In this document: positions 33,816 to 42,905 of the stretch, piece after piece
How positions within the stretch are numbered: position 1 is the stretch's first letter
Layout: each line of letters starts with the position of its first letter
Origin: Pseudomonas lini
Lineage (GTDB): Bacteria; Pseudomonadota; Gammaproteobacteria; Pseudomonadales; Pseudomonadaceae
Assembly (NCBI RefSeq): GCF_030812475.1
Contig: NZ_JAUSSR010000013.1
Coordinates: 173,217 to 237,216, forward strand
Direction of reading: 5' to 3'
DNA length: 64,000 nucleotides
Translations under genes and position numbers: made by a program
Notes under the pieces: model-generated
What the model was told of the DNA's origin: nothing
Database searches by the model: none
What the model saw: only the letters and a program-made list of their open reading frames with translations

Positions 33816-34940
33816 TTATTTGCTCTTCCTGAACTCAAAAAAATCCGCGCATTTATTATCCACAAATGCTTTGAACTCGGCCCTGAAACGCTCAGTTGAA
33901 AAGCGCTCAGCATGTTGACGAATAGCTACAGGGTTAAATTCGAAATCGCTTTCAAACCTCCTGACAGCTTCCTTTATAGATTGCTCGTTTTGCTCGCCAA
34001 AGAAAATACCAGTTTTGCCATCTATTACGGTCTCTAGAGCGCCACCTTTTCCAAACGCAATTACAGGCGTGCCACATGCTTGTGCTTCGACAGGAATGAT
34101 ACCAAAATCTTCTTCGGCAGCAAAAACAAAAGCCTTCGCTCTTTGCATGTGATCACGCAGAACATCAAATTCTTGGTAGCCCAGTATTGTTACGTTACTG
34201 GTTGCTGCTAGTTTGACTTTCTCAAATTGAGGGCCTTCCCCAATCACGATCAATTTCAAATCTGGCATTTCTGCAAAAGCTCGAACTATCAGATCCATTT
34301 TTTTGTAAGGTACCATCCGAGAGGCCGTCAGGTAAAAGTCTTCCTTTTCTTTAGTTAGCGAAAAATCGCTCACTGAAACGTTCGGGTAAATGGTATCGGA
34401 TTCTCGTCGATATACTTTTTTTATTCGGCGGCCAATGTAGTCACTGTTGGATACGAAATAGTCTACGCTATTGGAAGTGCGATGATCCCAGTTTCGAATA
34501 TTGAACAGAAGCTTGCGAGCGATCCAGTTTTTTATTCCTTTGTCGAGACTTGCCTCTTTTAAATATTGATTTTGCATGTCCCAAGCGTAACGTATCGGCG
34601 AATGACAATAGCATATATGGAGTTGGTCTGGGCCTGTTAGTACTCCTTTTGCAATAGCATGGCTGCTGCTAATTATTACGTCGTAGTTGGAAACATCCAA
34701 TTGTTCTATGGCAAATGGCATTAAAGGTAAATAGCTTTGATATCTTTTTTTGGCTTTCGGTAGCTTTTGAATTAAAGTTGTTGTTGCAAATTTACCGTTG
34801 ATTTTTAGTCGGTCTTTTGGCGTTAGAAAGTCGATAACAGAAAACAAATCAGCTTCAGGCCAGATATTAATAATCTCGGCGAGCACTCGCTCTGCGCCTG
34901 CGAAGGTAACTAACCAGTCATGAATGATTGCGACTTTCAT
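33816..34940 (-). CDS. GT4-family glycosyltransferase, possibly a mannosyltransferase
   Basis: The 374-residue protein begins VAIIHDWLVTFAGAERVLAE and has the GT-B C-terminal pattern FYLTASRMVPYKKMDLIVRA and the E-x7-E segment EEDFGIIPVEAQACGTPVIA at about residues 285-305. The opening resembles WbaZ-like GDP-mannose enzymes, which fits the adjacent manC-type gene. It is the only classical glycosyltransferase in the locus besides the initiating enzyme. The donor is inferred. Confidence 0.88.
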   Translation of the reverse strand: MKVAIIHDWLVTFAGAERVLAEIINIWPEADLFSVIDFLTPKDRLKINGKFATTTLIQKLPKAKKRYQSYLPLMPFAIEQLDVSNYDVIISSSHAIAKGVLTGPDQLHICYCHSPIRYAWDMQNQYLKEASLDKGIKNWIARKLLFNIRNWDHRTSNSVDYFVSNSDYIGRRIKKVYRRESDTIYPNVSVSDFSLTKEKEDFYLTASRMVPYKKMDLIVRAFAEMPDLKLIVIGEGPQFEKVKLAATSNVTILGYQEFDVLRDHMQRAKAFVFAAEEDFGIIPVEAQACGTPVIAFGKGGALETVIDGKTGIFFGEQNEQSIKEAVRRFESDFEFNPVAIRQHAERFSTERFRAEFKAFVDNKCADFFEFRKSK

Positions 34941-35125
34941 TTTTTGCCTTTTTTGCCAATGAAATATTAGATAATTTGGTTGTCAAGCTGCTGGGCAGAC
35001 TAATTTTGGGCTGTATAGTTATGAGAAATATGGCTGAGAGACACGCTGCGTCTATCTGTGTCGCTTTGTCAGTCCGTCATTCTAACTCACCGTTGGTATG
35101 TAACGAATATTATGTATAGCTTGAA

Positions 35126-36424
35126 CTACGTCAGCTTAACTAAATTTGTTTTCAGCGAGTATCGCTTTAGATTCAAAATTAACATTATAATTAGGATGTC
35201 AATTAATAAGAATTGCCCTGTTCCTGAAGTAAATAAGTTGACAACGAAGGCAAGGGGAAGAAAGCCAGTTATCAATAGATAAAGTGGGAGAAGCGATACG
35301 TTTCCATTGCGTACACTTCTAACCACGCTACCTGACAAATAACCGATGACGATGCAGGCAATTACTCCGCCGTATAAGCCGAAGTCATATAAAATAGGGC
35401 CGAACAACGTTGTATATACTCCTGGTCGGAGGACTCCTGAACTGATCAAGTCCTCGGTGCTACCAGCGCCAAATATCGACATGGCTATTTTTGCAGGAAT
35501 ATAAAACGTCTGAACGCCAAAAGTTTGGATTTCTGTTACATTCGCGGCGATATAAAAAAACTCATAAAGTCCATGCAAAAGATATTGGCAGAAATGAGTA
35601 AATGCAAAGAGAAATCCACCGACTCCAGCTACACCAGATGTGTAGAGTTCAGTTATAACGCCGTTACTCGCCGGGGCAAATCTAGCATATGCGGATAGAT
35701 GCATAGAGCTTATTGGGTCAAGCCCCATCTGCGATGTGCGTATCCAAAAAATATAACCGGCAAGCCAAACTAGTCCGATCAGTCCGAGAGTAGATAGGAA
35801 TAAGCCACGTATGCTGACTTTCAACATGCCGAGCGTAGCAAGTGATGCTATGAGCAATCCCACGTATATCACGAGCGTACTGCGTGATCCCATAAGAAGC
35901 AAATCGAATAGAGGATAACAAATTGAGATGAAAAGCATGAAATAATGAACGCGTTTACGTTCACCATTTTTTCTGAGAAGTAAGACAAAGAATGGTAAGA
36001 ACATTGATAAAGGGGCTAGGATTGAGCTGGCAAATGCGACTCCGCCATTTCCACCTTGCGCAAAAAGCTCACGATTTAAAGTGAAATCGCTCGTAATAGC
36101 GCCTCCAGCTCGGAGAAATGTCCGTTCAAAAATTCGTAGTGATAAGCCTGCTAGGCTCAACACTGTCATTATTTTTAAGAATCGGGATAATCGAAAAGTA
36201 TCAAATTGAATTGTTCGGTTTAGCGATTGCCAGCGACGGGCACCAAAAATCATTCCGCCACAAAGCGCTAAAAGGAACACGACAGAAATAACTAATACCT
36301 CGAAATTACCAGGAAAGACAAAATCGATCGGCGCCATTACAAATAAAATAAGATAAGATAGTGCTGATAAAAGCACGGCTTGAAGTGGGTTGTAAAATTT
36401 TAAGTTTGCCGAAATTGATTGCAT
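35126..36424 (-). CDS. wzy: Wzy-type polysaccharide polymerase
   Basis: The 432-residue inner-membrane protein has about 11-12 hydrophobic helices and a larger periplasmic loop around residues 260-330 (including LYTSGVAGVGGFLFAFTHF). This is the pattern of Wzy/O-antigen polymerases that join lipid-linked repeat units. Wzy proteins share little sequence, so the call rests on topology and on the neighbouring flippase. The 185 bases separating it from the GT4 gene hold nothing recognisable. Confidence 0.72.
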   Translation of the reverse strand: MQSISANLKFYNPLQAVLLSALSYLILFVMAPIDFVFPGNFEVLVISVVFLLALCGGMIFGARRWQSLNRTIQFDTFRLSRFLKIMTVLSLAGLSLRIFERTFLRAGGAITSDFTLNRELFAQGGNGGVAFASSILAPLSMFLPFFVLLLRKNGERKRVHYFMLFISICYPLFDLLLMGSRSTLVIYVGLLIASLATLGMLKVSIRGLFLSTLGLIGLVWLAGYIFWIRTSQMGLDPISSMHLSAYARFAPASNGVITELYTSGVAGVGGFLFAFTHFCQYLLHGLYEFFYIAANVTEIQTFGVQTFYIPAKIAMSIFGAGSTEDLISSGVLRPGVYTTLFGPILYDFGLYGGVIACIVIGYLSGSVVRSVRNGNVSLLPLYLLITGFLPLAFVVNLFTSGTGQFLLIDILIIMLILNLKRYSLKTNLVKLT

Positions 36425-36434
36425 TTATTTGGTT

Positions 36435-37694
36435 TCATAGGGTGGTTATTATAGATAGGCCAATTACGGCGACCGCCGCCGTAATGCGAAAAATCGATAG
36501 CTTTATACCAGAAAGTTCTAGGAAGTACACTTGGTAGCAAATGGTTGTCACAAATCCTAAAAGCCAGGCACATGTAAGGGCAAGCGTAGTTTCAACACTT
36601 ATAGCTAGCAACGTTGCAGCGAACAGTCCAAATGAGACCAACCCAACCATGGCGGCTCTTGCTTGGGTCAATGTTTCACCTTCACGATATAAGCATCCTT
36701 CTAAAGACGCTGTCGTGGACCACAAAACCATTGCTGCCGCCATTAACCAAACTAAATGATATTGCTCTGGGTTTGGTAGGGGGATACCAGTGTCTTCGCC
36801 AACTCCCATAGTAAGCGCAAACGCAATACAAGATGAAATTAAGGATACTAATGCTATAGTAAGTGCCAATTGACGATCACGTTTACTCCAATTAAGTTCA
36901 CCAAATAGCTGTCGAAAGAATACCGTATTAATAAATTGGTGAGCAACAATTGCAATGGAGAGCCAGCGAAATATGATAGCAAATTCTGCGACCGAACTAG
37001 GTTCGGCAATAAACCCTAACAATCCGCGAGGTGCCGCCATAAACAACCCTACTAAAACGCCTCCTGTTACAAACTTTAATCCAGCCCTTAAATATGCTCT
37101 ATAATTACGCCTTGGCCACCGCGAGATTGCCGGAAGCGGTATAAGTTTCACCAAGCCCGCACTAAGCACTAAGAAAAAGAAGAGCATTAAACCCATGTAA
37201 CTTGTTACAAATCCACAACCTAGGTTTGCTAATAGCAAACTGCCCAGCAAGGTTATATAAAGTGAGCTTTCGACTAGTGATGCCCAAGCACCATAGCCTA
37301 GTCCTTTCAGTCGTGCGGACAACGCTAATTGCAATGATACTAACGCACACTGAAGGCAAACCGGGCCTATGAATGAATTATCCCAACTTACACCGAAAAG
37401 CGGAAGTAGTACTGAAAGAAGGACTAACCCCCAGCTCGTTTGTAAAACAAATACCGCTGCTGTTCGTGTATGTCTTTTAGCAGGGCCACCTAAACTTCCA
37501 TAGGCAAGAACTGCATGAGCCCCAAAACCGATCATTGGGCCTAGCGCTGTGGATAGTGAGAGCCACCACTCAACTGTGCCGTATTGGACATCACCTAGTC
37601 GGGCTGCAGCCAACAGCGGGGCAATCAGCACTGCAGACTTGGCAAGTATAAATAAAAGTCCGTGGCGCGAGATGCGACTTAGCAACGCTGTCAC
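36435..37694 (-). CDS. wzx: Wzx-type repeat-unit flippase
   Basis: The 419-residue integral membrane protein has about 12 hydrophobic helices, starting LLFILAKSAVLIAPLLAAAR. Charged residues lie inside the helical core, as in the MOP/polysaccharide transporter family. It would flip undecaprenyl-linked repeat units to the periplasm. It overlaps the upstream acyltransferase by four bases and is followed by wzy after 10 bases. Confidence 0.75.
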   Translation of the reverse strand: MTALLSRISRHGLLFILAKSAVLIAPLLAAARLGDVQYGTVEWWLSLSTALGPMIGFGAHAVLAYGSLGGPAKRHTRTAAVFVLQTSWGLVLLSVLLPLFGVSWDNSFIGPVCLQCALVSLQLALSARLKGLGYGAWASLVESSLYITLLGSLLLANLGCGFVTSYMGLMLFFFLVLSAGLVKLIPLPAISRWPRRNYRAYLRAGLKFVTGGVLVGLFMAAPRGLLGFIAEPSSVAEFAIIFRWLSIAIVAHQFINTVFFRQLFGELNWSKRDRQLALTIALVSLISSCIAFALTMGVGEDTGIPLPNPEQYHLVWLMAAAMVLWSTTASLEGCLYREGETLTQARAAMVGLVSFGLFAATLLAISVETTLALTCAWLLGFVTTICYQVYFLELSGIKLSIFRITAAVAVIGLSIITTL

Positions 37695-38452
37695 TGTCCG
37701 GAGCCTATGCGCTTATTAACAACGTGTTCCACTAAACCGCGCACCTTTACTTTGGGATGGCGATTCAAGGCCTTCTGATAATCTAGAGATACCAAACGTA
37801 GGGGTTGATTGACGTAAAGCCCCGGGGTCTTCAATGATGCAGAGACACACGACATGGAGCCAATGGTTATGGCATTTCCTACGTGTATTCCTGCGTTTAT
37901 CACGCAAGAAGATCCTATATATACATTGCTTCCAATACGAACTTTACCATCAATACGAAATCGATCCAAACCATGAGGGGAATGTAAATAGCCATGTGTC
38001 CAGATCTGGCTGCCTTGACCTGCGATGGTCGTGTAATCATCTATCACTACACTGCGGGTGCAGTCAATAATATGTTTAGATGTTATTTTTGACCATGTAC
38101 CAACTTTAAGCATCGAGCGTCCCCAGGTCACTCCTCGACGTGCTCTAGTGCTTTTGTTCTGATTTCCGATGCCTGCATTGTTACGAAGTATTGTCCAGAA
38201 GGGTCCAGTTAATTGGTTTAAGTGGCCTATATAGCTATCCTCGCACATAATTAATGCATCAATGATAATAAGATTTCCATGGCCAACTCGCGCTCGATCA
38301 TCCAAACGAATTCGATTGGCATTCACCCAAGAAAATCCAATCCTACACCGCTGACCAATTTGCCAACCTAAGCAGCGCAGTAGCCAGTTTTTAGCTGTGC
38401 AAGGTGGAAGTAATAGGGATAATATGCTTGCCAAACGTCGCTTCAAACGCAT
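37691..38452 (-). CDS. Left-handed beta-helix (hexapeptide) acyltransferase
   Basis: The 253-residue protein is made largely of hexapeptide-repeat turns (QRCRIGFSWVNANRIRLDDR, KVRIGSNVYIGSSCVINAGI, HVGNAITIGSMSCVSAS), the trimeric beta-helix fold of acetyl-CoA-dependent acyltransferases. It probably O- or N-acylates a sugar of the repeat unit. It is coupled by overlap to both neighbours. Confidence 0.82.
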   Translation of the reverse strand: MRLKRRLASILSLLLPPCTAKNWLLRCLGWQIGQRCRIGFSWVNANRIRLDDRARVGHGNLIIIDALIMCEDSYIGHLNQLTGPFWTILRNNAGIGNQNKSTRARRGVTWGRSMLKVGTWSKITSKHIIDCTRSVVIDDYTTIAGQGSQIWTHGYLHSPHGLDRFRIDGKVRIGSNVYIGSSCVINAGIHVGNAITIGSMSCVSASLKTPGLYVNQPLRLVSLDYQKALNRHPKVKVRGLVEHVVNKRIGSGQ

Positions 38453-39774
38453 GAGTGACCTACCTCAACTAAAGTCGCAGCTACTTTGGTAACATTGTCC
38501 CCATCTAAAACTGCTGGAAGATTCATAGGGTCTGAAATTTTGCCTGGGAACGTCGTTGCGTATAACAGACGTACAAGTGTTACACGCTGCATGTCGCTGG
38601 CTATCGGAAAGTTTCCCTGTTCTACTATTTTTGCAACTCCGGCTATTTGACCAGGAGAACACATCTGTGTACAGCCAGGACCATCGTTCACAATACCTGG
38701 ACCTAATTGAACCAAAGGCTTTCCAGAAAGAAAGCATTCCACCGCTACCGTTCCGGTAACGGTACAGACTAAATCTGTCTCACTCATCACATCAGCCATG
38801 CTCATTTCTAATGGGACTGGATATACTTTTGGATGATTAGAAAGGACTTTTAGTAATTCTTTGCTTAATTCATATTTTGCTTTTGGATTTGCTTTGACGC
38901 GAAGGTGCCATCCTTCAGGCAAGGAATCGGCTAGTTCTGTGACTAATTTTGCTTGATTTTGATAGGTTTGGCCCCACACATCTATATTGGCTTCTGGTTG
39001 CATTTGCAGAGGATACAGCAAGACGCGACTTTTTAACAAAGTAGTAGGTCTTTTATTGGCTAATTGCTTCCACTCATTAATCCGCGAGCGGACTTGATTG
39101 TCGAGTATCCATTTACGCCACGGCGAAGGAGTATTAAAGCGCTCGCCGCGTAAGTAACCACGCATAATAGCAAGTTTATTTCCAAAGGTGCCTGGCCTAG
39201 AAAGTGTCCGAGAGGGATCCTTCAATGCTAATGGCTGCATGTAGTCTGGAATACGCTCGCGCTTACGTATAGCTTCGGCAAGCTTAAGACAATCCTCATC
39301 TGTTGGAATATTTGGATTTTTACCTACGGGGACTTTGGTATTCCCGGTGTACATGCTGTAACGGCCACCCGGATAACCAGGCATTGATGGATGCAGAAAT
39401 GGGCGTGAATGGCGTTGACACCAAGCAATGACCATTAACTCATGGAACAAAGTACTTTCACCTATTATCAGGTCTGGTAGCTCTGAGTCTAGCCATTTAT
39501 CGATCTCTTGCTGATAATATTTGTAATGCCGGTCGTTTCCTCCAAAATAGTTAATGTTGCGATCAGCACGACGTACGAATTCCAGTTCTGACGACTGTAT
39601 CGTCGATTTCTGAGCAGAATTTGGAAACGGAATTACATACGAACGACCAGTGTTAGGTACAAATAATGGATTTTGTACAACCCAGATCACTTCGTGACCT
39701 AATCGGAGCATTTCGGTTGCCACAGCGTCCCAAAAATACGTTTTATACCTATTTTCTATAAATGCAATTTTCAT
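38443..39774 (-). CDS. Capsule-synthesis-like protein, candidate CMP-sugar transferase
   Basis: The 443-residue cytoplasmic protein (start MKIAFIENRYKTYFWDAVAT) has a GT-B-like layout. Its C-terminal half, with LVCTVTGTVAVECFLSGKPL and a nearby LGPGIVNDGPGCTQ, resembles the capsule polysaccharide synthesis family (KpsS/KpsC/LipB-like). Several members of that family transfer sugars from CMP-activated donors. The locus makes CMP-pseudaminic acid and has no other obvious transferase for it, so this gene is the best candidate. The function is inference. Confidence 0.55.
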   Translation of the reverse strand: MKIAFIENRYKTYFWDAVATEMLRLGHEVIWVVQNPLFVPNTGRSYVIPFPNSAQKSTIQSSELEFVRRADRNINYFGGNDRHYKYYQQEIDKWLDSELPDLIIGESTLFHELMVIAWCQRHSRPFLHPSMPGYPGGRYSMYTGNTKVPVGKNPNIPTDEDCLKLAEAIRKRERIPDYMQPLALKDPSRTLSRPGTFGNKLAIMRGYLRGERFNTPSPWRKWILDNQVRSRINEWKQLANKRPTTLLKSRVLLYPLQMQPEANIDVWGQTYQNQAKLVTELADSLPEGWHLRVKANPKAKYELSKELLKVLSNHPKVYPVPLEMSMADVMSETDLVCTVTGTVAVECFLSGKPLVQLGPGIVNDGPGCTQMCSPGQIAGVAKIVEQGNFPIASDMQRVTLVRLLYATTFPGKISDPMNLPAVLDGDNVTKVAATLVEVGHSCV

Positions 39775-40304
39775 TGGCTATATGTTGCCTTGCGTTCAAT
39801 GGTTCGCGTTCCAGCACCTACAATGATAGCCCCTGCGGGGACATCCTTACTTACTACAACCCCGGCGCCAATAATTGCATTTGCTCCAATGCGGACTCCG
39901 CCAAGCACGATTACATGTGCGCCCAGCCAGACACCATCCTCAATAAAGATTGGTTTTGCTATGTGCTTATATGGTAGGCCGCTGTTGAGATCAAGAGATG
40001 CGGTTTCGATATGAACGCCTTGTGATAGTCTAACTCCGCTACCAATGCAAATTAAAGCCTTTGCTCCCAGTACACAGTCTGGGTTTATCATAATTGGACC
40101 TGATATGTGTATGTTGCTTGGGTATTTGTACACCGTCCTCCAATGACAACTGCTGCCCGCAGGCACGGATATTATTGCCCTTACTCGAGCGAAGCTCCAT
40201 GCGCGACCAAGCATATCCATCAACCACAATATGCAACGAATGATTCTGCGTATAACTTGAAAGGTGAAAAATTTCTCGGCGATGTTACGAGCTTTACTTT
40301 TCAT
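39771..40304 (-). CDS. Hexapeptide-repeat acetyltransferase (CatB/WbbJ type)
   Basis: The 177-residue product has a basic, partly hydrophobic start and then classical hexapeptide turns (GPIMINPDCVLGAKALICIG, IFIEDGVWLGAHVIVLGGVR, IGANAIIGAGVVVSKDVPAG) ending with the typical VPAG loop. It most likely O-acetylates a glycan. It overlaps the PhyH-type gene and the 38443 gene by four bases each. Confidence 0.85.
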   Translation of the reverse strand: MKSKARNIAEKFFTFQVIRRIIRCILWLMDMLGRAWSFARVRAIISVPAGSSCHWRTVYKYPSNIHISGPIMINPDCVLGAKALICIGSGVRLSQGVHIETASLDLNSGLPYKHIAKPIFIEDGVWLGAHVIVLGGVRIGANAIIGAGVVVSKDVPAGAIIVGAGTRTIERKATYSQ

Positions 40305-41194
40305 GATTTTATAAATAATCTGTTGATGTATTGGTCTGGTTTAAGATTGTCATTTCGTGTGCGGGGGAGGGGGTTGTATGTATATATACCTATTGGGTGC
40401 AAAGAATACTGAGCTTGAAATAAAAGTCTTCTATTCTTTGAAGGTAGCTGACCCTTATGTAGCCCAAATGTATTCTCAAGAAACGAAGTACCCTTCGCTC
40501 CTGTGAATATTTTAATGCCTTCGGAGCCGAATGTTGATATTACCTCGTGATCTTCGTAGCGTCGAATCTTTCGAAATCCATCATGACGTTGGCTTCCTGG
40601 TACAAAGTTGTGAGGGCCGCAATTTTCATCAACATCCGTGAGGTATATAAATAACTTGATGAAATGTAGATCATCTACATCTCTATGGAAGTTTTCGGCC
40701 TGTTGTGGAGTGTCATGGCCAGGATAGGACCACCAGATAGCCAAACTCGACAAGGTTGGTTTGGCCCCGAGAGCTTGACCAACTATTGACAACACCCTAG
40801 GATCATTTGCCCAACTAAGTGCATGGGGGCAATTTAGTACATCTATATCGTCATAAAGTGCTGTATGACAGTCATTGGGCGGGACGTCAGCATTAAAATG
40901 ACCTGCTTTAGGTTTCCATCGATCATATACATTTTTGTCTGAAAGATGACCGAGGATGTCTTCAATTTGGTTCTGTTGAACCAAATCACTCAACATAACG
41001 TACCCATGCTGTTCTAGATTATTAACTTCATCGGTATAGCCAGTGCTGATTTCTTTGGGTAGTGCAGGAAGCATGTTCGTTGCCAGTTTGGCTAGCTTTT
41101 TCCTCGTAGATGGCCTCATTACTTGTCGCTGTAGGTGGAAAGCGAGATTTTTTGGAGGATAAAATCTAGAAATGATTTTTTCGAGTACACTCAT
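40301..41194 (-). CDS. Phytanoyl-CoA dioxygenase (PhyH)-family oxygenase
   Basis: The 297-residue protein has the Fe(II)/2-oxoglutarate pattern. An HxD pair lies in AENFHRDVDDLHFIKLFIYL (about residues 167-186). The segment CGPHNFVPGSQRHDG follows, then a distal histidine in ENTFGLHKGQLPSKNRRLLF with the arginine expected to bind 2-oxoglutarate. Family members hydroxylate small molecules. In a polysaccharide operon it may hydroxylate a sugar or an acyl group, but the substrate is unknown. It is coupled to the acetyltransferase downstream. Confidence 0.82.
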   Translation of the reverse strand: MSVLEKIISRFYPPKNLAFHLQRQVMRPSTRKKLAKLATNMLPALPKEISTGYTDEVNNLEQHGYVMLSDLVQQNQIEDILGHLSDKNVYDRWKPKAGHFNADVPPNDCHTALYDDIDVLNCPHALSWANDPRVLSIVGQALGAKPTLSSLAIWWSYPGHDTPQQAENFHRDVDDLHFIKLFIYLTDVDENCGPHNFVPGSQRHDGFRKIRRYEDHEVISTFGSEGIKIFTGAKGTSFLENTFGLHKGQLPSKNRRLLFQAQYSLHPIGIYTYNPLPRTRNDNLKPDQYINRLFIKS

Positions 41195-41279
41195 CGCATT
41201 AAACCTATTAAAATTAAAGCTCGGGGAAGTAGGCCATCGAAGTAATATCGTTATTGTAAAATTTAATAAAGTGGTTTTA

Positions 41280-42329
41280 CTACAGGCAGTCGCTCATGTT
41301 TACTGGCTTGTTACGTTTTATATCTGTGCGTGTTCGTTTGCCAATAATACTTTCAAGGTACTTTGGCTCAAGGCCAAACCCGGGTCTTACACTGCGCACT
41401 GCGTCCGTAGTTATTGTTTCACCGGCTTTTAAATCCTTAACAAAGTAAAGTGAGCGGCGGAACTTAGCATTAGCTTGTTCGCTTGATTTTCGTCCATAAT
41501 CTATTTTGCCCAATGCAGCCCAAGCTGTTCTGCTGTCCCGGCATAATGCTGCCAATTCTGCAGGCTCTAGCGAAAAGCTGTCATCCGGGCCACCACCACT
41601 GCGGTCGAGGGTGAAGTGTTTCTCAATAATGGAGGCGCCGAGAACTACGCTAGCGATGGCCGTAGTATTGTCCAAGGTATGGTCGGACAAGCCTGTAATT
41701 AATCCAAATCGATCCATCATATCGGGGATAATACGCAGGTTATAGTCTTCGGAGGGCGCAGGGTAGCCGCTGACACAATGGAGAATGGCCAGTTCCTTGC
41801 AGCCACCTTCACGTGCAGCGTCAATGGCCTCCTGAATTTCTTCAGCGTCTGCCATGCCGGTGGAAATGATCATCGGTTTACCGGTGCTGGCAACGTATTT
41901 TATCAGCGGAAGATCAACAGCTTCGAAAGAGGCGATTTTGTATGCTGGAGCGTTGAGGCTCTCTAGCAAGTCCACGGCTGTATTATCAAACGGCGAACTA
42001 AAAATGGTAATACCGAGTTTGCGCGCATGTTGAAATAGCGGTGCATGCCAATCCCATGGCATATGTGCTTCTTTATAAAGCTGGTAGAGGGTCTTGCCAT
42101 CCCACAAACCTCCATGAATTTGGAATTCCTCCGAATCGCAGTCAAGAGTGATAGTGTCAGCGGTATAGGTCTGTAGCTTAATGGCGTCAGCTCCAGCCTT
42201 TTTCGCTTCTTCGATAATCTTCAATGCGGTTTCGAGCTTGCCGTTATGATTGGCAGAGAGTTCGGCGATAATGTAAGGGGCTTGGTTCGCACCAATTTCT
42301 CTTCCTGCAATTGAAATAATCGGTTTCAT
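41280..42329 (-). CDS. pseI: Pseudaminic acid synthase
   Basis: The 349-residue NeuB-family enzyme condenses 2,4-diacetamido-2,4,6-trideoxy-L-altrose with phosphoenolpyruvate to give pseudaminic acid. The N-terminal TIM barrel is clear (YIIAELSANHNGKLETALKI, ADAIKLQTYTADTITLDCDS). The C-terminal antifreeze-like (SAF) domain has LYFVKDLKAGETITTDAVRS. The segment FQIHGGLWDGKTLYQLYKEA is typical of PseI rather than sialic acid synthase. It is preceded by pseH after three bases. Confidence 0.93.
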   Translation of the reverse strand: MKPIISIAGREIGANQAPYIIAELSANHNGKLETALKIIEEAKKAGADAIKLQTYTADTITLDCDSEEFQIHGGLWDGKTLYQLYKEAHMPWDWHAPLFQHARKLGITIFSSPFDNTAVDLLESLNAPAYKIASFEAVDLPLIKYVASTGKPMIISTGMADAEEIQEAIDAAREGGCKELAILHCVSGYPAPSEDYNLRIIPDMMDRFGLITGLSDHTLDNTTAIASVVLGASIIEKHFTLDRSGGGPDDSFSLEPAELAALCRDSRTAWAALGKIDYGRKSSEQANAKFRRSLYFVKDLKAGETITTDAVRSVRPGFGLEPKYLESIIGKRTRTDIKRNKPVNMSDCL

Positions 42330-42332
42330 GCA

Positions 42333-42884
42333 TTACCCCTTAGTAAATTTTTGGATTTTATCAAACATGTTGGTGCGGTGTTCTGCCCATTCGCGTGAGA
42401 GCAGTCCAAGTCTGTAAATGTCGACGAACGCATCATCAAGTTTATGGTGCTCGCGAAGAATGCCTTCAATCTGAAATCCAAATTTCTGGTGCATCTTTAT
42501 AACGGGTGAGTTGAACGCGAGAACTTCGCAATGAAGTTTATTTAGATTAATTTGTTCAAAGGCGTATTCTAACGCTAAAAATTCCATCCTACTCCCAGTT
42601 CCTTTTGGGGCGTCTGGAGAAGCGTAGAATGCCCATGATGAGTTTCTGCTCTCGCCGTCTATCCCCATGAAGCCGATAATACCAAGGGGAGTTTCAGCCA
42701 TTTCGTACATGAAGTATTTCTGATCTGTACGTTGCTGAACGCGTGACCACCATGCCAAGTGTTCTTCAGCGCTGATTTCGTGACGAGTGTACATGTTGGC
42801 ACGAACATTTGGAGCGTTGCGCCAAGACCGCATTAATTCGAGTTCTTCCGGCTCTATGTTTCGAAGTTTTCCAAATGATTGCAT
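42333..42884 (-). CDS. pseH: PseH-type N-acetyltransferase of pseudaminic acid synthesis
   Basis: This 183-residue GNAT enzyme acetylates the 4-amino group of UDP-4-amino-4,6-dideoxy-L-AltNAc. Seen are NVRANMYTRHEISAEEHLAW near the start, the acetyl-CoA loop PDAPKGTGSRMEFLALEYAF and KMHQKFGFQIEGILREH, a typical GNAT end. It lies between pseG and pseI. Confidence 0.9.
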   Translation of the reverse strand: MQSFGKLRNIEPEELELMRSWRNAPNVRANMYTRHEISAEEHLAWWSRVQQRTDQKYFMYEMAETPLGIIGFMGIDGESRNSSWAFYASPDAPKGTGSRMEFLALEYAFEQINLNKLHCEVLAFNSPVIKMHQKFGFQIEGILREHHKLDDAFVDIYRLGLLSREWAEHRTNMFDKIQKFTKG

Positions 42885-42905
42885 TTTTCTTTCCCTAATT
42901 GCCGA

